Below, piece after piece: positions 23,220 through 50,005 of a stretch of 64,000 bases of DNA. Each line of letters opens with the position of its first letter. Position 1 is the stretch's first letter. The notes beneath the pieces are model-generated. The model was not told the origin of the DNA. It saw only the letters and a program-made list of their open reading frames with translations, and made no database searches. The DNA is from Ptychodera flava (lineage: Eukaryota; Hemichordata; Enteropneusta; Ptychoderidae), in assembly GCF_041260155.1 (NCBI RefSeq), contig NC_091932.1:2108001-2172000 (forward strand). The letters run 5' to 3'. The position numbers and the translations under genes are program-made.

Positions 23220-23749
23220 ATATCGTGTGTGAGAATTTCATTTTAGCATTTTCGATGAATTTACAAAACAGGGAACTTCAAGTCGATTTGAAATGAACAA
23301 GATTAACCAAGCATATTTTTTTTACTTCCCTATTATGCTAATTAAAGTTGTATGCGCCTCGAAAGTGAAAGACTTAAACTTTTGCTATAACTTTCATTCT
23401 CTTTCATAATCAAGAATAAAAATAGGGGGTCATCGTGCAAATTTTGGTACTACAGAAACAAATTACCCAAGATTTACTGATATTAGAAATTCAAAATGGC
23501 CGTCATCCTTGTGTTAACACTATGGAGAAAAATAAAATTTTTCAAATTTCTAAAAACTAAGCCGGTGAAAAGTTTTCTTTTACCAAGAGCTTTAAAATGA
23601 ACCCCAACAAGTGGTTTATCAGAAGAGAATTGTTTGACAGTCCGAATGTCTGTCCCCGAGGTGCGTTATGTTGCCAACAGGTTTTTTTAAAGCAATATTT
23701 CTCATCAAAGATGACAAGGAAACCCCCTCATACCATATATTTTCAAAAG

Positions 23750-24270
23750 GCAGAGACTCTAAAGTTAAGTGTGGTAGCAGTAGTTTACTCGAAGGTAGAA
23801 TAGGTGTATATTTGGGGTAAAAATCCCCAATTTTGGTATTATAAAAATTGAGTTAAGTCAAAAACTTGACGCTATTTTCTGAAATGTAATATTTCATAAG
23901 AAAGAAGAGTATATGAAGAAAAAAACGACTATTTTATTTTGCATTATCTATTCTCATTCTAAAATGGTAAGGGTTGAAAGACCAATATTCAAAAAATGTG
24001 ATTCAAATTATGATTAGCAAAGTTAAAATGCCTCTTATTCAAAATGTAAGAACTTTATTGCCGAACAAAATACTAGTAATCGGTTTGTTAAATAGTATTT
24101 AAGGAACATAATTTCAGAAAATTTGATCCAGCCGGAGTGGAGTTAATTTATTTGGGAATTTTGAAATTGGGAGAAAAAAGGAGCCATGAAATCAGGTGAT
24201 TTGCATACATTTGCATAAATTAACACTGCTTTATCACGCAACTAACGACTGCTTGACAAGCTAAAAGTTG
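23750..24270 (+). repeat. Dispersed ~500-bp repeat, copy 1
   Basis: Matches 54430-54930 in the same orientation over its whole length, roughly 80% identical by eye. Shared stretches include GTGTATATTTGGGGTAAAAA, AGCCGGAGTGGAGTTAA and GATTTGCATACATTTGCATA. Copy 2 lies inside the Harbinger-like element, so this copy is probably a relic of the same or a related family. Confidence 0.8.
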
Positions 24271-24552
24271 AACCCCACCAACATTTTAATCTTGGGTTAA
24301 CACATTAATTAAAATTGAATGAATTTTGCAAAAAGGTTATCTTTGAGTAAAATAAGCTGTGTTTGATGCAGCGCCTAATTAAATACAACGCAGGTAATGT
24401 TATCAATAGCCGATTATTTGTGGTGTCGTGGTAAATTTATTTGACAAGAAGGAGGGGGGTTCATTGCAGCTTATTGATGTTTCGTAAAAGCGTTTACGAA
24501 GAAGAACATGTAATCAGTGGATATCTTTTTTAGACATATGGCACAATATATA

Positions 24553-24665
24553 TTATAGCCCAAACATGGGACTATGTGCCCGAGGGTAGGTGACCATTTG
24601 CCCGACGTAAGGAGGGCAAATGGTCTCCTGCCCCGAGGGTACATAGTCCCTTGTTTGGGCTATAA
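24553..24665. repeat. Fold-back (hairpin) element
   Basis: Arms of about 50 nt, starting TTATAGCCCAAACATGGGAC on the left and mirrored on the right, enclose a short loop. Likely the tip or end of a non-autonomous DNA element. Confidence 0.75.
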
Positions 24666-25756
24666 TGTTTTTATTACATGCCTCTCTTACTCAGTTTGCA
24701 CCAAAAATATTTACGTTTATTGGTAAATCATAGTCAAATGCTTTATTTTCATTTTAGACGAAAAACGGCTAAAAATAGAACGATTTTCATCATCGAATGG
24801 CGCATTGATATATTTAAACTACTGTTATGCGGTTTATCAATATTTTTAAGCGAAATTTTCCAACAACCGGATTTTTCTGTGCAAAACATGAAATTTCAAG
24901 ACTTTTACATCCAAAAGTTTTCAAGTTGAAAATAGTTCCGGTTCACTTTCAGTCCAGTGATGACTATGCGGCCCGCGACGTCATCGGCGAGTTACCATTG
25001 AATCCTATGGAGCGCGCGATGTTCGATATACGAGGCATGGCACAAGACCACTTATTGACCAAGATAGTTCGGTTGAAAATAGTGCCGACCTTTGAGTGTT
25101 GATCCCTACATTAGTGCTCGCTCGGTTTAAGTTTTGTAAGGGTGAATCAAATGCAGACAGTTGTAAAAGATGACTATAGCATTCTGTGATAAGATAGGGA
25201 GTTATATAATGTCCATTTAAATCGTAGCAATGACGTAGAATTTCTTCAAAAATACCACAGGAGCGCTATTTCCATCACTTACTCAAAATTTCAATGAACT
25301 TGTCCGCACGAAAATCAGTCAATATTCGAGCTGACATTGATTTATCACACGTCAAGAGAATTTGTCCGCTGAATGTTTTAAAATGTGAAAATTTAGTTCA
25401 ACTCCTTATGTGGAGGCTTATTGGGAATTAATTGGAGGTCTTGTGCAATATGACATGTTTCCGCTTTTCGATGTGAGCGATCGAATTATGGCAATGCATT
25501 CTGGGATTTGGATACTTCTTCTGCGCGCCTGAAACTGAAGATGGAATATGGTGTTACGTGAATGTACGTTTGTGACAGAGCGAGAATATCGTAGAATGTC
25601 GCATTGTGTCAAAGGTCATATTTGTTGATTGTTGACGTATGTCGTAGTAGGAACAATCACTTTCCAACTGCAATATCGAAGCGGCGAAAAGATTAAGACC
25701 TTCGTAGCCACACCGTTGATATTTTCAAAGAGGTTTTCGTGAGACAAGCCGCCCCG

Positions 25757-40232
<14,476 letters not shown>

Positions 40233-40340
40233 ACATAAACATAAAGAAAACATATGTTTGCTAATATCTACGTAATGTATCATATTGTGTCGTCTGTCAT
40301 ACTAAGAACTGTAAAATGACATCTATGAACAAGTGTTACC

Positions 40341-40346
40341 AATAAA
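40341..40346 (+). terminator. Gene B poly(A) signal
   Basis: AATAAA about 110 nt after the stop codon. Confidence 0.75.
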
Positions 40347-40464
40347 CATCTGTGGCTACAAATAATGTTTTCTATACTCGTTTTATCATTCACCCACATG
40401 TTGTTTTTCAAAGCCCCACCACAGACTTCAGTTAAACTACTTAAGGCCGGTTGTTTTTTGACAT

Positions 40465-40555
40465 GTCAAAGGAATTTCATTCCCTCCGAGGCCTGAAGAC
40501 AAACAAGGACAAAACTGAAGCTGTTTGGTTTGGCAAATGGAAAAAACTTGAGTAA
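40465..40555 (+). mobile_element. Short LINE reverse-transcriptase fragment
   Basis: Reads EFHSLRGLKTNKDKTEAVWF then GKWKKLE and stop. FSGLKxNxDKTEaxWiG is a standard block of L1/Tx1-like LINE reverse transcriptases. Only about 30 codons are recognisable. Confidence 0.5.
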
Positions 40556-40561
40556 AGATTC

Positions 40562-40770
40562 CGACTACAAACCGTCTGATGACTGCTTTCCCTATTAATA
40601 CAAGTAATTTTATTAATTTTGACTGTGATTTTTCAAATAAAGAGTTCAACTCCAAACCGTCTGACTGCTTTCCCTATCACTACAAGTAATTTTATTAATT
40701 TTGACTGTAATATTTCAAATGAAGATTTCAACTCCACACCGTCTGACTGCTCTCTTTATTACCTACAAGT
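40562..40770. repeat. ~93-bp tandem repeat, 2-3 copies
   Basis: Copies share CCGTCTGACTGCTTTCCCTA and AATTTTATTAATTTTGACTG. It directly follows the LINE fragment and may be amplified from it. Confidence 0.75.
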
Positions 40771-43687
40771 TCTTATATTCTCTCCAACCTTTTTACATAC
40801 CACTTTAATTGTTCCGCAAACATTGCCAACTTGTTAATCGGCTGTCCGTATCAGCGGATTAATTGATTAAGTCAGCACCACAGCCGTCCCCAGGCAGTAA
40901 AACTCTTATTTTACTGCGTGTATGTACACCATCTCCATTAGAACTCGGACTATCGCTAACTATATCGTCGCGTGTAGAAATTTGTCTCCTACCCGCCTAC
41001 ACTTCCCACGTGACTTAGCTTGCCACAGAGGACTCCAGGTGTGTTGTACATTTGACATGTAAATTTTCACTATGAAAGTGTCCAACATGTGCGATCGGCG
41101 TAGCAGATGTATCCGTCAAGTTGATGTAAACTCGCAGCAAAAATGGTCCGTTCAGTGAATGGAGAGAGTTTTTGTCAGTCTCCTAATAGTTGAAAACGGA
41201 TTATTTTTCTGGAGTATAACGACACCGGCGTCTCTGGCTGACTTTACTATCACCCTCTTTTGGTCCTGCCGACTGAACTGTGGAAAACGTCATTTGTACG
41301 GCAATGTATACTTATCTGGGGTTGTGAAGCAGTTTAATTAGAGATTGAAGAAACAAAGACTTAGTTCATTACTATGTAAATGTGTCAGAGCTGTAACTGT
41401 CACTTGCAATTAGAACTTGATGGACCGTGATCGTACTTCGTTGATTCCTGAGCGACATAATGTACACACATTCGCTGACGTATCCTGAGTCTTGTCTGTT
41501 CGGTAAGGATGGGCTGATGTTCTCCATCTGAATGCTTTCTTCAACCCTCATGGCTGGAATTACGGTCATGATGCATGGGCAGGCAAGTCGGTCAAGTGAA
41601 CTTTTGAACTATTTACAAGTATATTAGATTTAAACATTTTACTAAAGCTCCTTGGTTTTTAAAAATATCCCTTTTACTTCGTTATCAGGACCAACATTTT
41701 CCGTTCATACATTTGTAATCATTTATTTTATCATTTAATCGAAATACACTACAGTGGGCTCTAGTGGACTCTGTTTTAGGTAAAAGAATAATCGAAACCA
41801 TTATAGCATTTCGTTGTGTGTGTGTGTGGGGATGGGGGGGGGTCGCTTGCGTGTTCGGTAAGAAAATCATGACAACCCGTCTTTTGAAAAAGAAAAAATT
41901 AATAGCCACCGGAAAGAATTCGAAATACACGAAATAAAAATACTGCAATACGTCAATATAACTTCAAGGAAAGTATTTAATGTTATCTTAATTATTTCTT
42001 TCAATTATACCAATGTTGTATGGTGATCTGTATACGTATATTCAGCAAACATGGTTAGTTTTCATAGCAACAAAAAAACTTTCGCCCCTCCAATTCGCTA
42101 TTTTAATGTCTTGGTATTTTTAAGTCATATTTGTTGAGGCATTCTGTCTCCATTTTAAGCATCAATATCTTGTCTTTTACACATCATCAATTACATCTTA
42201 CTGTAGTACCCAAACCGAAATCTTCCTCCCACGATTCATAATCTCCACGACAACCATTTCACTTTTTCACTCTTACAACTTAATCGTTTTTACAACGCTT
42301 TTCTTCGAAGGAAAACTTCAAACCTGTGAATACAATATGTCAATTAAGGTAGCTTCCAAAAAACTCTACTACGTTCGAAAATCGTTACTTAACTGAAAAC
42401 ATTTTTCAACAACTGTTTTTTGAAGCGAAAACTGGTTCCAATTTGTTCTTAGATGGTCGGCTGCAATTGAAGCACGTTTGAGTTTTTTTCCGGTATACGT
42501 ATTTACCTGTCGCCAGATGAAACAGCGTGATCTTCGAGGTAAAACATGTCTTCAAGTGAGTGAGAGGTGAGTCATTGCAACTTGCTTTATATGCACAACA
42601 TCTCGAAAAATTTAAAAAGTTGCGTGAATTCGATCATTCTGTTGACAGTAAAAGAAATTCCTTCGTACAGTAAAGATCACGTGCCTAAGTTCCGCGTTTC
42701 TGGATAGTTTTACAATCTAGGACCGGACCAGTATAAATCACTGAATGACATTCGACCATCAAACATTACAACTGCAATCATCAAATCGCAATGTGTTCCT
42801 ATTTTCTCAGAAAATCACATTTTCGCTCCTCTGGGTTCGTAACACTGATGAAAAGACCCTTTTGAATGTGTGTTTATGAAAAATAAAGTCATATCGCCAA
42901 AACTGCCACCATCGCGAGAGTTGGGTTCCTATATTTACGTGTTTTCTTACGATTACATATTATTATTAATGGGTATAAACGGGTCTTAAATTTCCAAGAT
43001 TTGCCAAACAAGACCTTCTTTTATTAAAAAGTTCCTGACAGTAGAAATCTTTAAGTTTTTCATAGAAAAATTAGCATTGCATTGCATTGCACTGCTTCAC
43101 GTAAGATCACGCTGTACTACACAACACTATATTATATCACAATCCATTCCATTGTGCTGTTTACATTACATGAAGATTTGGTGGTGAGTGATTCACAAGG
43201 ATATGCACAATATGTTTCAGTGTCAATTTTCCTTTTTTCTTCAGAAATAAACTTTCACACAGCTCTCTCAGCCTTGCTCTCCTGACAAATTAATGTTCAT
43301 TTTGGACGGAGTATAACACCTTAAATAGATGCCGCGAGTTGCATTTTTCGTAATAATACAATTGTTTCGGTATTCTCTTATCATTTTCCGAATCACATTT
43401 CGTGTTCACGTTGTACCTGTAATTTTGGTAAAGATTTCATTCGGTTTGAACATAGAAGGTGCTTCACCTTATTCTACTAAATAACAGGGACAAAATGCCT
43501 TAACTTTGATAAGTTTGATTGTTTTTGTTCTGTAAAACAAGTGAATTTGATTTCTCCTTGTCCTTCACAGTAGAATACAAAGTATTGAGTCTTTTAAATA
43601 CATCCGTTAAGCATCCTGTACAATATGCTTGTCATTTATTATTATTGACAAATGAATTCTAGTCAAACTGAAATTAAGTCGTCGATT
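40771..43687. other. Non-coding stretch, nothing recognised
   Basis: About 2.9 kb with only short ORFs and no conserved protein, RNA gene or clear repeat beyond a (GT)n/(G)n patch near 41815-41840. Confidence 0.5.
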
Positions 43688-43919
43688 GTGTTATGGACAA
43701 TGAACACACAGTGGCTGCGTTATGAGGATAAAGTGACGCAATTACAGAAAAATCAATTTAAATACAAAATAAAAACACTTGAACTGAGTGTATGAAAACT
43801 ACAAAAGCGCAGCATATAGAAGCAATGCACTGTGAAAACTGCTTCCTTTCGTAAATTAGTGTTGTCGTTGGGGAGGGACGGGTAAGGAGGATAATTTCCT
43901 GGGCCGTGTAACCCCCACA

Positions 43920-44110
43920 AGTGTACTAATCTCCATAAATGTAATAATCTCCACAAATGTAATAATCTCCACAAATGTAATATCAACCACAATTGTAATA
44001 AAATCAACCACAAATGTAATAAAATAGTCAACCATTAATGTAACAACCCGCAACCACAAATGTAATAAACAAATTAACCATAGATTTAATAAAACTCAAT
44101 AACAAGTGTA
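43920..44110. repeat. AATGTAATAA motif cluster in the left palindrome arm
   Basis: About eight copies of CCACAAATGTAATAA-type sequence, the same motif as at 6290 and 7280. The two overlapping minus-strand ORFs here are products of the repeat. Confidence 0.85.
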
Positions 44111-44925
44111 ACAAACTAGAACTTGTGTATATCTGATAATTTGTTTATCAATGCCCTGAGTAAATAATAACTTTAATATGACTAGTGTAATGTTATTGCA
44201 TACTTTCCGTAAACTAGGTTTCCTTTCCGAAACACAAAATAGAATACATGTCGAACACTATCAGCCTGCCTATACATTGCGTTTTTCATTGCTGTTTCAG
44301 TTTAGACAATGATTTCTAGCTGTTCATGACGGATCTGAGGTGAAAGACCTTTGGTAAGATACATCGTTGGCCGTCTATCTAGTTTTCCTTGAACGGATGA
44401 TTTTAGAATCATATTCAAGACTTGGTCAATGTCTGCGTTACAAATATGGCCAACTTGTGACGTCATCATAAACTGGACCGATACAAGTGTATCTGTAAGA
44501 TGGAACCAAGAAAATGGGGTAGCAGAGGTAGGAGGACGACATGCGTACAAGCCTTATTTGCCAGCCATAATTATAGGATATTATCTGACATTCAACAAAT
44601 AAACAATGAACTAGCCTACCCTCTGTAAATGAAATTGGAAAAAGCTGTAATTGGTTGAAAATTATCCCCGGCTTAGCGGTAATTTCTCAGTACTTATCTG
44701 ACGATCAAGTGAAAACCCAATACCAAGTCGATGTCATGTTGACTGAAATGTATGTACTAGTATTTCTTTTAAGCGATGTATTCATTGCTTCGCTTCGATA
44801 AAGTTTGTGTGTGATAGTTAGCGTACTAGTGTGAGTGCTTCACGGGCTCTTCAACGTGTGGAGGGATCTCAGTCAGAATAATTGTAACATCTTAGCCCGG
44901 TTATTGAACCAATCTTTTCGAAATT

Positions 44926-45013
44926 GGGGATTTGGCCGAGCGGTTTTGTTTGTGGCTTCTCTGCTATGTGACGAGGTACCGTATGTTGCGAGTTCGAACC
45001 GCAGTGAAACCAC
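44926..45013 (+). repeat. tRNA-Ser/Leu-like sequence (SINE head or pseudogene)
   Basis: Has an A-box-like TGGCCGAGCGG and a B-box-like GAGTTCGAACC about 60 nt apart, as in class II tRNAs, and ends ...ACCACCA. The acceptor stem does not pair, so it is not a functional tRNA. The mirrored copy is at about 51098-51185. Confidence 0.55.
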
Positions 45014-46102
45014 CATATTTTTAAGTTGACATTTCAGTCCCTAAGACCTCTTTACCAGAAATAAAAATATTCATGTTTGGTTTCAAAGTAAACGGACGAT
45101 GACAAAATCCCTGGAGAAGAAAATTGTGAGAAGCGTAAATTGAAAAATTAAAAAAGATAAAGTTGTATTATTTTTTAGTTAAAGCGCAAGAAACAATGTT
45201 TTGTTTTCACAATTTATTTGGATGGTAAAGAAATAAGACGCTAAAAATGCATGGGTTACTTCATCTAACTACCAATTTTACAATTCATCTGCTTATCAGC
45301 ACTATCAGCTCATTTCTAAATGAACACAATGCGAAATATCTTTACAGTGTAATTTTGTTAACGTTTTATCGATCCTAAGATCTCTCTAAGCATTGTAAAG
45401 CATGCAATATGACGTGCAAATGTAACTTTACGTCACGAATTTCTTATGGCCATCGGTGATAATTTTCTTTGGTTAAATTTCAATAAGATTGTAAATAACC
45501 TATTTTAGAGATAACCTGACCAGCAGGTAGCTGACGACTAGTCCACGATCGCTATCATATCTTCTCAAGTATCTGCTACCTTGATGATTCTTCCAGGCAA
45601 AGTTCCACATTTAGGAATCATTCATTTAGCGAACGTTTGCCGATAATTTGTTATTTTACCATACGAAATCACCGATACTACGTCACTTTAAATATTAGAA
45701 TTTTGATAATTTATTTTATCATTTATATCATGTACGGCATCCGTTTGATTGTTCAGTATGGAGGCAACGTTAATGTGTACAGCGTAGCATACATTGTGGA
45801 CGGACAGGTCATTCCTGTTTTTACAATGAGTATTTACCACGACAATATCTAGACTGACATTGACGGTAATGATGAATAGTTACATGTTATTTCTCTGATA
45901 AAATCAATATCCGATATTATGAATATTTATCATTAAGCATTTTGTAAGTCTTGTCATATGGTTATATCTTTAAAAAGTATGAGTCGAATAATATTGAATT
46001 AAAATTATCCAAACTGTAATAAGCTTGATGAACCGATAGAAATGTTTGATTCATTACACCAAATCACTGAAAAGATTGTAATGTTCTGTAAGTTATACGT
46101 AT

Positions 46103-49100
46103 ATCGTACACTTTTTCATGGCAGAAATGACATAAAATTAGAATTTTCGACGACAATAATGCAAAATTAACGGATACATGTTATTTCTGTATGAAAATCA
46201 ATATCGGAAATAATGAAAGTTCATCATTAAACATCTTGTAAGTCTTGTAACATGATTATATCTTTACAAAGTATGAGTCGAATAAAATTTGAATTAAAAT
46301 AATCCAAACTGTATTAAGCTTGATGTAACAATAGAAATACATGATTCATTGCACCAAATCACTGAAAAGATTTTAATAGTCTGTAAGTTATACGTTGTCT
46401 TCTGTATTTAATGAGTCGTAGCATGTCAAAACACATTTTCTACTGTTTGCAAGTGTTCACCTTGGCCGGTCAAACTAAGATTTACAAATAAAACGATGCA
46501 AAGTGCTAATTAGTCTGGTTCCCTGACCCATTTCCCCGGTAGAGGGCGTGGGGAAATATAGGGTCAGGTACCGGGTAGCCATCTTGAACAGAATTTTGTT
46601 CAAGATGGCGGAGGTTAGTCACCTGACAGAACATGCTACAACAAATATGGCTGCTTCTATGAAAACGCCGGTCAAAATTCGACTGGATCAGAATTATGTT
46701 CGAACACTGGTATCCGAACCAAAAACATTGGCACACGAGACGGGAAACATAAACTGAAAGGATTAATCCAGAAGTACGGGGAAATAGAGGTGATTGAAGG
46801 CTGGCTGTGATATGATATCGCAGCAGTACTTGTGGCGTGTATCGAACGCGCTAGGGTCATTGAGGTCATCGCCGACTGTGGCGTGACCCCGATGACCAGA
46901 GCACGTTCGATACACGCCACAAGTACTGCTGCGATATCACAGCTAATTGAAAGCAAAACTTTGTTGGAACTGTGAACGACGATTGATTTCGATGGATAGA
47001 ATGGTGTCCGAATTCCGTGAAAAATGCCAGGCACATGTCGACGTTCTAAAAGTATCAAGAGGTGTGCTAAATCACAGTGGCTAAATCATGGAGGTAAAAA
47101 GTCTTTCTTTCTACCTCCACGGCTTTGTGTACAAACAAGAAGTTGGTGTCAAGTGAGCCTGAAAGTGCGAAACCAAAGAAACATGAGAAAAAGTTACAAG
47201 TGTTACTTTCATCCAATCACAGCTTGTTTTATTTTAACCCAATACCGTCCATGTTTACATTAGCCGGTACCTGACCCTATATTTCCCCACGCCCTCTACC
47301 GGGGAAATGGGTCAGGGAACCAGACTAACGATGCAAAGTGCTAATGAGTCGAACAGGTGTTTGTACCTCTTGTGTACCGATCAACTGATTAGCCCCCTCA
47401 ACGGATCGGGACTCCGACAATTACGTACTTCGTTTTTGTTCGCCAAAGTCTACTCACCTTCAATGCGTTTATCATGAAAAGACTATGACGGTATATGTGT
47501 TTGTGCAGTTGCTCGATCGCTATAGGTCTTACGGAGAGTGGTGTAAAAAGCACATCTTACAATAAATTTTTCGTCTTATCATCAAAATTGGATTTTTCAG
47601 GCCGGTTTAAGCGGTTTTGGGGATAAAGTTTGCCTGAGACAGTTGAAAGGGTACGTCAATAGTCTGCAGAAAGGTGCGAAGATTTTCTGACTGCCAATCA
47701 TTCGTGTAACAATTCTAATGTCTACAAATTGATTACAGGAATATGTTCCTGTCGACACAGCAATGTTAGGATGAAACATTAATTTAGACATATCCAACAC
47801 TTTTTTATAGCAGAAATGACATAAAATTAAAGTTTTCGACTACAGTAATGGAAATTTAACGGCTCTATGTTATTTCTCTAATAAAATCAATATCTGTAAT
47901 ATACAATTTCATCATTAAGTCTCTTGTACGTCTTGTCATATGGTTATATCTTTAAAAAGTATCAGTCGAATAATATTTGAATTAAAATAATCCAAACAGT
48001 ATTAAGCTTGATGTAACAATAGAAATACATGATTCATTACACCAAATCACTGAATAGATTGTTATACTCTATATGTTATCCGTTGTCTTCGGTATTTAAT
48101 GAGTCGTAGCATGTCAAAAAACACATTTTATGTTGTGCCCAAGTGTTCACCTTCGCCGCTCAAACAAAGATTTACAAATTAAAATATGCAAAGTGCCAAT
48201 GAGTCGAACAGGTGGTAGTACCTCTTGTCTACCGATCAACTGATTAGCCCCCTCAACGGATCGAGACTGCGACAATTACATACTTCGTTTTTGTTCGTCA
48301 GGGCCTACTCACCTTCAGTGCGTTTATCTGGGACAGACTATGACGAATATGTGATTATGCAGTTGCTGGATCGCTATAGATATTTCGTCTTATCATCGAA
48401 ATCGGATTAGACTCATACTTTGTAAAGATATAATCATGTTACAAGACTTACAAGATGTTTAATGATGAACTTTCATTATTTCCGATATTGATTTTCATAC
48501 AGAAATAACATGTATCCGTTAATTTTGCATTATTGTCGTCGAAAATTCTAATTATATGTCATTTCTGCCATGAAAAAGTGTACGATATGTGTAAATTAAC
48601 TTTTAGATCGTAACACAAGATTGCTGTGTCGACAGTTATATATTCCTCTCATCAGTTTGTAGACGTCACAATTGGTACACTGATGATTGGCAGTCGGAAA
48701 ATCTTCGCACCTTTCTGCAAACTATTGACTTACCCTTCAATTGTCTTACGCAAACTTTGTCCCCAATACCGCTTAAACCGGCCTCAAAAATCCAGTTTTT
48801 ATTAGACGAAAGATTTCTAGTAAGATGTGCTTTTTACACCATTCTCCGTAAGATCTATAGCGATCCAGCAACTGCATAATCACATATTCGTCATAGTCTG
48901 TCCCAGATAAACGCACTGAAGGTGAGTAGGCCCTGACGAACAAAAACGAAGTATGTAATTGTCGCAGTCTCGATCCGTTGAGGGGGCTAATCAGTTGATC
49001 GGTAGACAAGAGGTACTACCACCTGTTCGACTCATTGGCACTTTGCATATTTTAATTTGTAAATCTTTGTTTGAGCGGCGAAGGTGAACACTTGGGCACA

Positions 49101-50005
49101 ACATAAAATGTGTTTTTTGACATGCTACGACTCATTAAATACCGAAGACAACGGATAACATATAGAGTATTACAATCTTTTCAGTGATTTGGTGTAATGA
49201 ATCATGTATTTCTATTGTTACATCAAGCTTAATACAGTTTGGATTATTTTAATTCAAATTTTTTTCGACTCATACTTTGTAAAGATATAATCATGTTACA
49301 AGACTTACAAGATGTTTAATGATGAACTTTCATTATTTCCGATATTGATTTTCATACAGAAATAACATGTATCCGTTAATTTTGCATTATTGTCGTCGAA
49401 AATTCTAATTTTATGTCATTTCTGCCATGAAAAAGTGTACGATATGTGTAAATTAACTTTTAGATCGTAACACAAGATTGCTGTGTCGACAGTAATATAT
49501 TCCTCTAATCAGTTTGTAGACGTCACAATTGGTACACTGATGATTGGCAGTCGGAAAATCTTCGCACCTTTCTGCAAACTATTGACTTACCCTTCAATTG
49601 TCTTACGCAAACTTTGTCCCCAATACCGCTTAAACCGGCCTCAAAAATCCAGTTTTTATTAGACAAAAGATTTCTAGTAAGATGTGCTTTTTACACCATT
49701 CTCCGTAAGATCTATAGCGATCCAGCAACTGCACAATCACATATATCGTCATAGTCTGTCTCAGGTAAACGCATTGAAGGCGTGAGTAGGTTTGGGGAGC
49801 AAATACGAAGTATGTAATTGTCGCAGTCTCGATCCGTTGAGGGGGCTAATCAGTTGATCGGTACACAAGAGGTACTAACATCTGTTCGACTCATTAGCAC
49901 TTTGCATTGTTTTATTTGTAAATCTTTGTTTGACCGGCCAAGTTGCGCACTTGCTAACAGTAGAAATGTGTTTTGACATGCTGCGACTCATTAAATACAG
50001 AAGAT
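46103..50005. repeat. Palindrome core of rearranged ~0.85-kb units
   Basis: The core contains several copies of one unit in both orientations. In the right half, 48410-49266 and 49267 onward are direct copies about 857 bp apart and nearly identical. In the left half, inverted versions lie at about 46103-46510, 47328-47800 and 47800-48400. Units share TTGATCGGTAGACAAGAGGT and CTGTGTCGACAG. Short ORFs recur in them (47597-47800 and 48773-49009 on the minus strand, 48225-48410 on the plus strand), but I recognise no protein. Confidence 0.85.
46511..47327. mobile_element. 817-bp inverted-repeat element with 18-bp target duplication
   Basis: Perfect 64-bp terminal inverted repeats (46511-46574, 47264-47327) start TAGTCTGGTTCCCTGACCCA. 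The flanks ACGATGCAAAGTGCTAAT are identical at 46493-46510 and 47328-47345. The mirrored copy of this locus near 49900 lacks the insert. Two more hairpins sit inside (46578-46609 and about 46803-46944). A 50-codon ORF opens in an excellent start context (caagATGGCGG, 46605-46757; MAEVSHLTEHATTNM...) but matches nothing I know. Confidence 0.88.

Larger units (their letters stand above)
23220..25756. other. Spacer between the two cyclase genes
   Basis: No gene seen. It holds the dispersed repeat at 23750-24270 and the fold-back at 24553-24665. The last few hundred bases presumably include the gene B promoter, but no core element can be pointed out. Confidence 0.6.
43688..46102 (+). repeat. Large palindrome, left arm
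   Basis: Reverse complement of 50006-52423. Paired positions sum to 96111 at the outer end and 96108 further in, so the arms differ by few indels. The outer end GTGTTATGGACAATGAACAC is sharp: matching stops abruptly at 43688 and 52423. The arm contains the AATGTAATAA motif cluster, an unrecognised 82-codon ORF on the minus strand (44302-44550), a tRNA-like sequence and an unrecognised ORF at 45637-45852. Confidence 0.95.

Noticed and set aside
25739-25756. In-frame upstream extension of gene B from a GTG
   Set aside because: The ATG at 25757 has a good context and begins a proper signal peptide; a GTG start is not expected in an animal nuclear gene.
43753-44059. Two overlapping minus-strand ORFs, mirrored at 52052-52358
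   Set aside because: They are carried by the AATGTAATAA motif cluster; peptide content is repeat-driven (ITFVEIITFVEI).
46548-46757. ORF inside the 817-bp inverted-repeat element as a host gene
   Set aside because: Only 50 codons follow the best ATG, with no known motif and no visible downstream exon; kept as a note on the element.
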